Part shown: in pieces, positions 22,979 through 26,519 of the stretch
Layout: each line of letters begins with the position of its first letter
Numbering within the stretch: the stretch's first letter is position 1
From: JBLKSS01 sp047607725
Lineage (GTDB): Bacteria > Pseudomonadota > Gammaproteobacteria > Enterobacterales > Enterobacteriaceae
Assembly: GCF_047607725.1 (NCBI RefSeq)
Contig: NZ_JBLKSS010000042.1
Span: 1-26,519, forward strand
Direction: 5' to 3'
Length of the DNA stretch: 26,519 nt
The notes under the pieces: generated by a model
Databases searched by the model: none
What the model was told of the DNA's origin: nothing
What the model saw: only the letters and a program-made list of their open reading frames with translations
Position numbers and translations under genes: made by a program

Positions 22979-25900
22979 NCNCGNTNANNCNTTANNGCCA
23001 ANNNTNNNNTNANNAATTNNNAGNGNCGNNNNNNCGNCACNNNNNNNNCNCCNCNNANNNNANNGNNNANTGNNNNGTNNANNNTNNNCNNNGNCGNANC
23101 NNGCNNCNCNNNNATCNNNNNNNNNANCNNNGNNNNTAANNCNNNNTNNNGNCNNNCNGNNNGNGCAGCNNGNNNCGNAANNNNCGNNNTNNNCNNNNNN
23201 NATNATNACNCNTTNNNNNGCCANNCNNANNGNGCNNNNNNGNNNANATTCNNGANNTNNNNNNTNNNNANCANNANNNTNACCGNCCATNNAANNTGNN
23301 NNNNNCNNTTANTATNNTGNNNNNCNNNNANGCCGNCNNGTNNNNANNCGCCANNCGNNNNNGNNNNGGNCANNATTNTNNTNGATTNNCANNTNCANNC
23401 NNCNNGNNNANNANAGCGNCNANCNTNNNGCNNNGGNNANNATNTNTNTTCNNNNGNCNNNTCNNNNNANNGCNANAACCNNNNCNANNANTCNNANNGN
23501 CNNNNCGNNNNNNTNNANNCNGNCNNNNCNCNNGNNNCNGNNNNANCNGGNNCAANCNNTNGNANGNNGNCNNCGNTTGNNNNGNNANNGGNGCNCNGGC
23601 GCGNGNNNNCGNCNGACGNCGNAANCTNNNNCNNGNNNNCGNCGNTTNNNTNANNNANCNGNGNNNNNNCNCNNGNGNGCNNNGACNNNGANNCNNCCCN
23701 NNNTNGNNNCGCGANNNTNTNNCCCANGCAGNCGNACNNCNCNCCANNNCGNNNGNCNTNNNCNNNNNCNNCNTNNNNTCNCNGANCGNNNNCCNNTGCA
23801 NNNGNANNNNGCNCCNGTNANCNNGNCGNCCNCTGCCGNNGCAACGTCNCNCTNCNAGNGCNNCNCTNCCNCTNNANGNTNNANCNGCCNNTGNCNGCNC
23901 NNGNCGNCNNNNNCNGTNGCNNCNGNCNNCNNNCAGNGCANNGCNGCNNCNNNANNNNNNNNCNNCNNNGNNNNNCNNTGCNGCCNGNNNCGNNNGNGTN
24001 NGANCGNCGNGNNGGCNGANGNAGNNNCNCCNANGNCCNNGNCGNCNCNGNGANNCGNTNGCGNNCCGGNGCCNNCNGANNNNNNGCNCGNNGNCGNNNN
24101 NGNTTNNCNNCNCNGNCCTTNNCNGNCGNNGGACGNNNGCNTGCNNNNNNNANCNNCCGNNNNNNNNNCGTNNNGCCGNCTTNGCNNGNCGNNNNCNCNN
24201 CTNTGNNGGCGNANNNGCGNNNGCNANNNTNANCNTCCNGNTNNNNNANCGNNNCGNNGCTTGNNNNGNNGNNCANANGNGNTNTNANNCGCNNNCGNNN
24301 NCCNNNTNNANCNNNNTGNTGNANNNCANCNGCCGGCNNGNNCNNCNGNNACANNGCNGNCNNANNNGCTNTNGNNNCCNGNTGNNTCTNNNNGNNNNNN
24401 NCNCCCGNNGNNNGGCNNANTCNNGNCACNGCNNNNACAANAGCTGTTNNNCGGCNNGTNNNNNNNNNCGNCNNCNNCNNCNANNAANNNNNGAGNCNCN
24501 NCNNGCNANANACANNTGNNNNACGNCTGGNNNNNGGNNNTCCNCNNCANNCNNNCCTNNTCGNGGCNGNTGNNGNCNCNGNCNNCATNNGCNGNNGCNN
24601 NGACNNNGNCNNNCCCNGNNCGNCNNNNTNNNCNNNCNGNNGNGTNANNNNNTGCNNNAGNNGNTGNNCCGNNANGNCNCCNCNGGNGCNGNNNNGNTNN
24701 NCTNNCNNNCGCNNNNNNANNNGCNNNNNNNGNTGNNNNNTNANNCNNNGCCNNNGCNNATGNGNNGGNCTNNCGNTCNGNCGNNGGNGNGCNNNTTCNG
24801 NTGNGGNNNNNCNCNGNNNGCCTNATGCCCNNNCNGNGGNTGNNNCNGNCGANNNNNGNNNNGNNCTGNNGNGNNGCNGCNNGNNANNCNTNNNGCNNNC
24901 NCNGNGNATNANNCNGNNNATCTNCNAGNTNCNCGCNNNGCGCNGCTNNNGNNNNNACNTNCNCNNTGCCNCNNNNNNNNNNGNNNANCTNCNNNCNCNC
25001 NCGCNNNNNCGCNNNATCNTNNATNNNNNTNCCGANNTGCNTNNNANCNGNNNNNGNANNTNNNTNNGNNNNGNCGCTGGANCGCNTNNNNCNNNNNNNG
25101 NNNNCNGNNNNNNNNNGCCANNGNTCNNCCGNNNGTCNANNNGNNNTGGCNCNNGNCGNCNNGGCGNNGNCGNNNCNNNCNGNNNCGNAANNNNNCNTNN
25201 NCNNCCNCNGNCCNNNGCNNTGNNCCNNNCCGNCGCNGNGGNGNNCGNNANNNGCCGNNNCNGNNNGNTANNTCNACGNNCNNNNNNNNNNGCANNNNNC
25301 CNNNCNGNCNNNGGNANNACGNNANNNTTGNNNTCNCTGNNCNNNANCNACNNNCGTTTNNNNGNGCNNNACGNNGNANNGNNNNGNCNTTANNCNNCNG
25401 NNGNANNTCNCCTNNNCNNGNGCNNNNCGNTNGCCNGNCNGNNCGNGNTNNNNNGNNNNTTNANCNNNNNGGCNNGCANNNNANCNNNGCNNNCGGNCGN
25501 NGNNNTNGNNCNGGNNCNCCNCNNNNNCNNGNNNTTGNNGCTNNGCGNGNCNNCANNANAGNNGNNCNAATNNNTNGNNNNTNNGNTNCNGNAGNNCNNN
25601 NNNNNCNTNNANNNGCNTGNNCNCGCNNCNNNAGNNNNNANNANGANNTNNTNCCCNNCNNGCNCCANNANNGNNANNANCNNTTANNNNNNNTGNANNN
25701 NNACGANNNNNNNNANNAGNNNNNGNNNCCCGNCNCGCNGCNNNNANCGNTNNNNANGTNNTNNNNTNNNNANNCACNAGNNGNANGNNNAGCNTNNANC
25801 NNNNNNNNNNGNNGCTNNGANGCNNNNNNNNNNNNNNNGGCNNNNNACNNCCNGNNGNNGNTNNGNNTCCNTNTNTANCNACNGNGNNNNNNCGCCNCCT

Positions 25901-26486
25901 NNNNCGNNNNGNNGCNGGNCNNCNCNNTGCTGNCNCTGNNNCCNTTCNANGNNCTNNNNCNGNNNCCNGNNGNCGNCGNNGNNNCGGCNANCNNNNTGCN
26001 NNNCNGCNCCNNCGNTGNGNNCGCNNTGGNNNNNNTTGNCNNNCGNNGCNNCGGNGANNAGTNNTNGCNTNNCGNNNCNGCNGCTNNNNCGCGGNGGCNN
26101 TANNNNCNNNNCGNNGCGCGGTNNNNGTNNNGNCNCNGCGNNNNGCNGNNCNCGNNGGCNNTNAANNCNGNGNGGCGNNNNNNNNGNNCGNCANNGCGNC
26201 NNTGCNCNGCCNACGNTNGGCAATNTNANNNNNCGNGNNTTNGNCGCGCNNNNCNNNGCGNCNNTGCGNCGNCNNCNGCNNNGCNNNNNNATNNNACCGN
26301 GTNGNCNGCNCGNNTNNNGGNGNNNGNGGNGGCNCCNNCNGNCGNNGGCNNNNCGNNACCNNTCGNCNGNNNNNGNNGNAGNANNNNNTNNNNNTACTNA
26401 CGNNNNTTGGCGGGNNATNCNTNNNGCGGGNATNNGNGNNNTNNNTTANNNTNANNNNTNNNNNANNTNNNNGNATNNNGNNGNAN
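22979..26486. other. Unreadable region densely interspersed with N
   Basis: More than half of the bases are N, scattered singly and in short runs rather than as one gap block. Long apparent reading frames here (up to 975 codons) are meaningless because codons with N cannot show stops. The visible letters in the middle (about 23580-26380) are mostly G and C, and those near both ends carry more A and T. The readable tail, 26487-26519, is A-rich. I call no gene. Confidence 0.9.
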
Positions 26487-26519
26487 AAAAAAAGAACAAA
26501 ATAGAGCCTATAGGCAAAA

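Noticed and set aside
23577..26504. Apparent 975-codon plus-strand and 554- to 822-codon minus-strand reading frames
   Set aside because: They lie in N-rich sequence where most codons cannot be read, so the absence of stops means nothing.

Overview
The window looks like chromosomal DNA of a gammaproteobacterium of the order Enterobacterales that is losing genes. Recognisable genes are closest, from memory of the families, to E. coli, Serratia and Pectobacterium-type proteins. Overall G+C is high, and roughly half of the loci carry frameshifts, in-frame stops or truncations. That mixture fits an insect symbiont of the Sodalis lineage best. This assignment is inference; no marker gene proves it.

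Positions 1-9357 are mostly relics. In order they are: the end of a repeated mobile element; a sugar PTS permease cut off by it; a ydeP-like molybdopterin oxidoreductase with two frameshifts; an intact rnb (RNase II) between terminators; a decayed kdgT with a KdgR-type operator still upstream; a 16-codon tail of an L-ribulose-5-phosphate 4-epimerase; a 337-bp element with 50-bp perfect terminal inverted repeats; a truncated sensor kinase; and an old-yellow-enzyme reductase with an amber codon that is fused to the kinase relic.

Positions 9596-20170 are healthier and follow the E. coli order, with deletions: cysPTWA (sulfate/thiosulfate import), a broken yfeY, a YgiW/YdeI-family periplasmic protein, ypeA, hemF, yaiI, talA and tktB. 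Compared with E. coli as remembered, cysM, the ucpA-to-yfeX block, yfeZ, amiA and the eut/maeB block are absent. What survives is core metabolism: sulfur uptake, heme synthesis and the non-oxidative pentose phosphate pathway.

Positions 20402-21988 hold an ankyrin-repeat gene with a signal-peptide-like segment. Its two halves are separated by two in-frame stops. Positions 21989-22978 are AT-rich and nearly gene-free, with 12 perfect copies of an 8-bp repeat directly behind a promoter-like sequence. From about 22979 to 26486 the sequence is densely interspersed with N, so no gene can be called there; the long open frames exist only because N-containing codons hide stops.

I do not see a convincing new defence or mobile system. 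The most interesting items are the 337-bp inverted-repeat element and its mismatched flanks, the split secreted ankyrin protein, the promoter-plus-octamer array, and the KdgR site outliving its gene.
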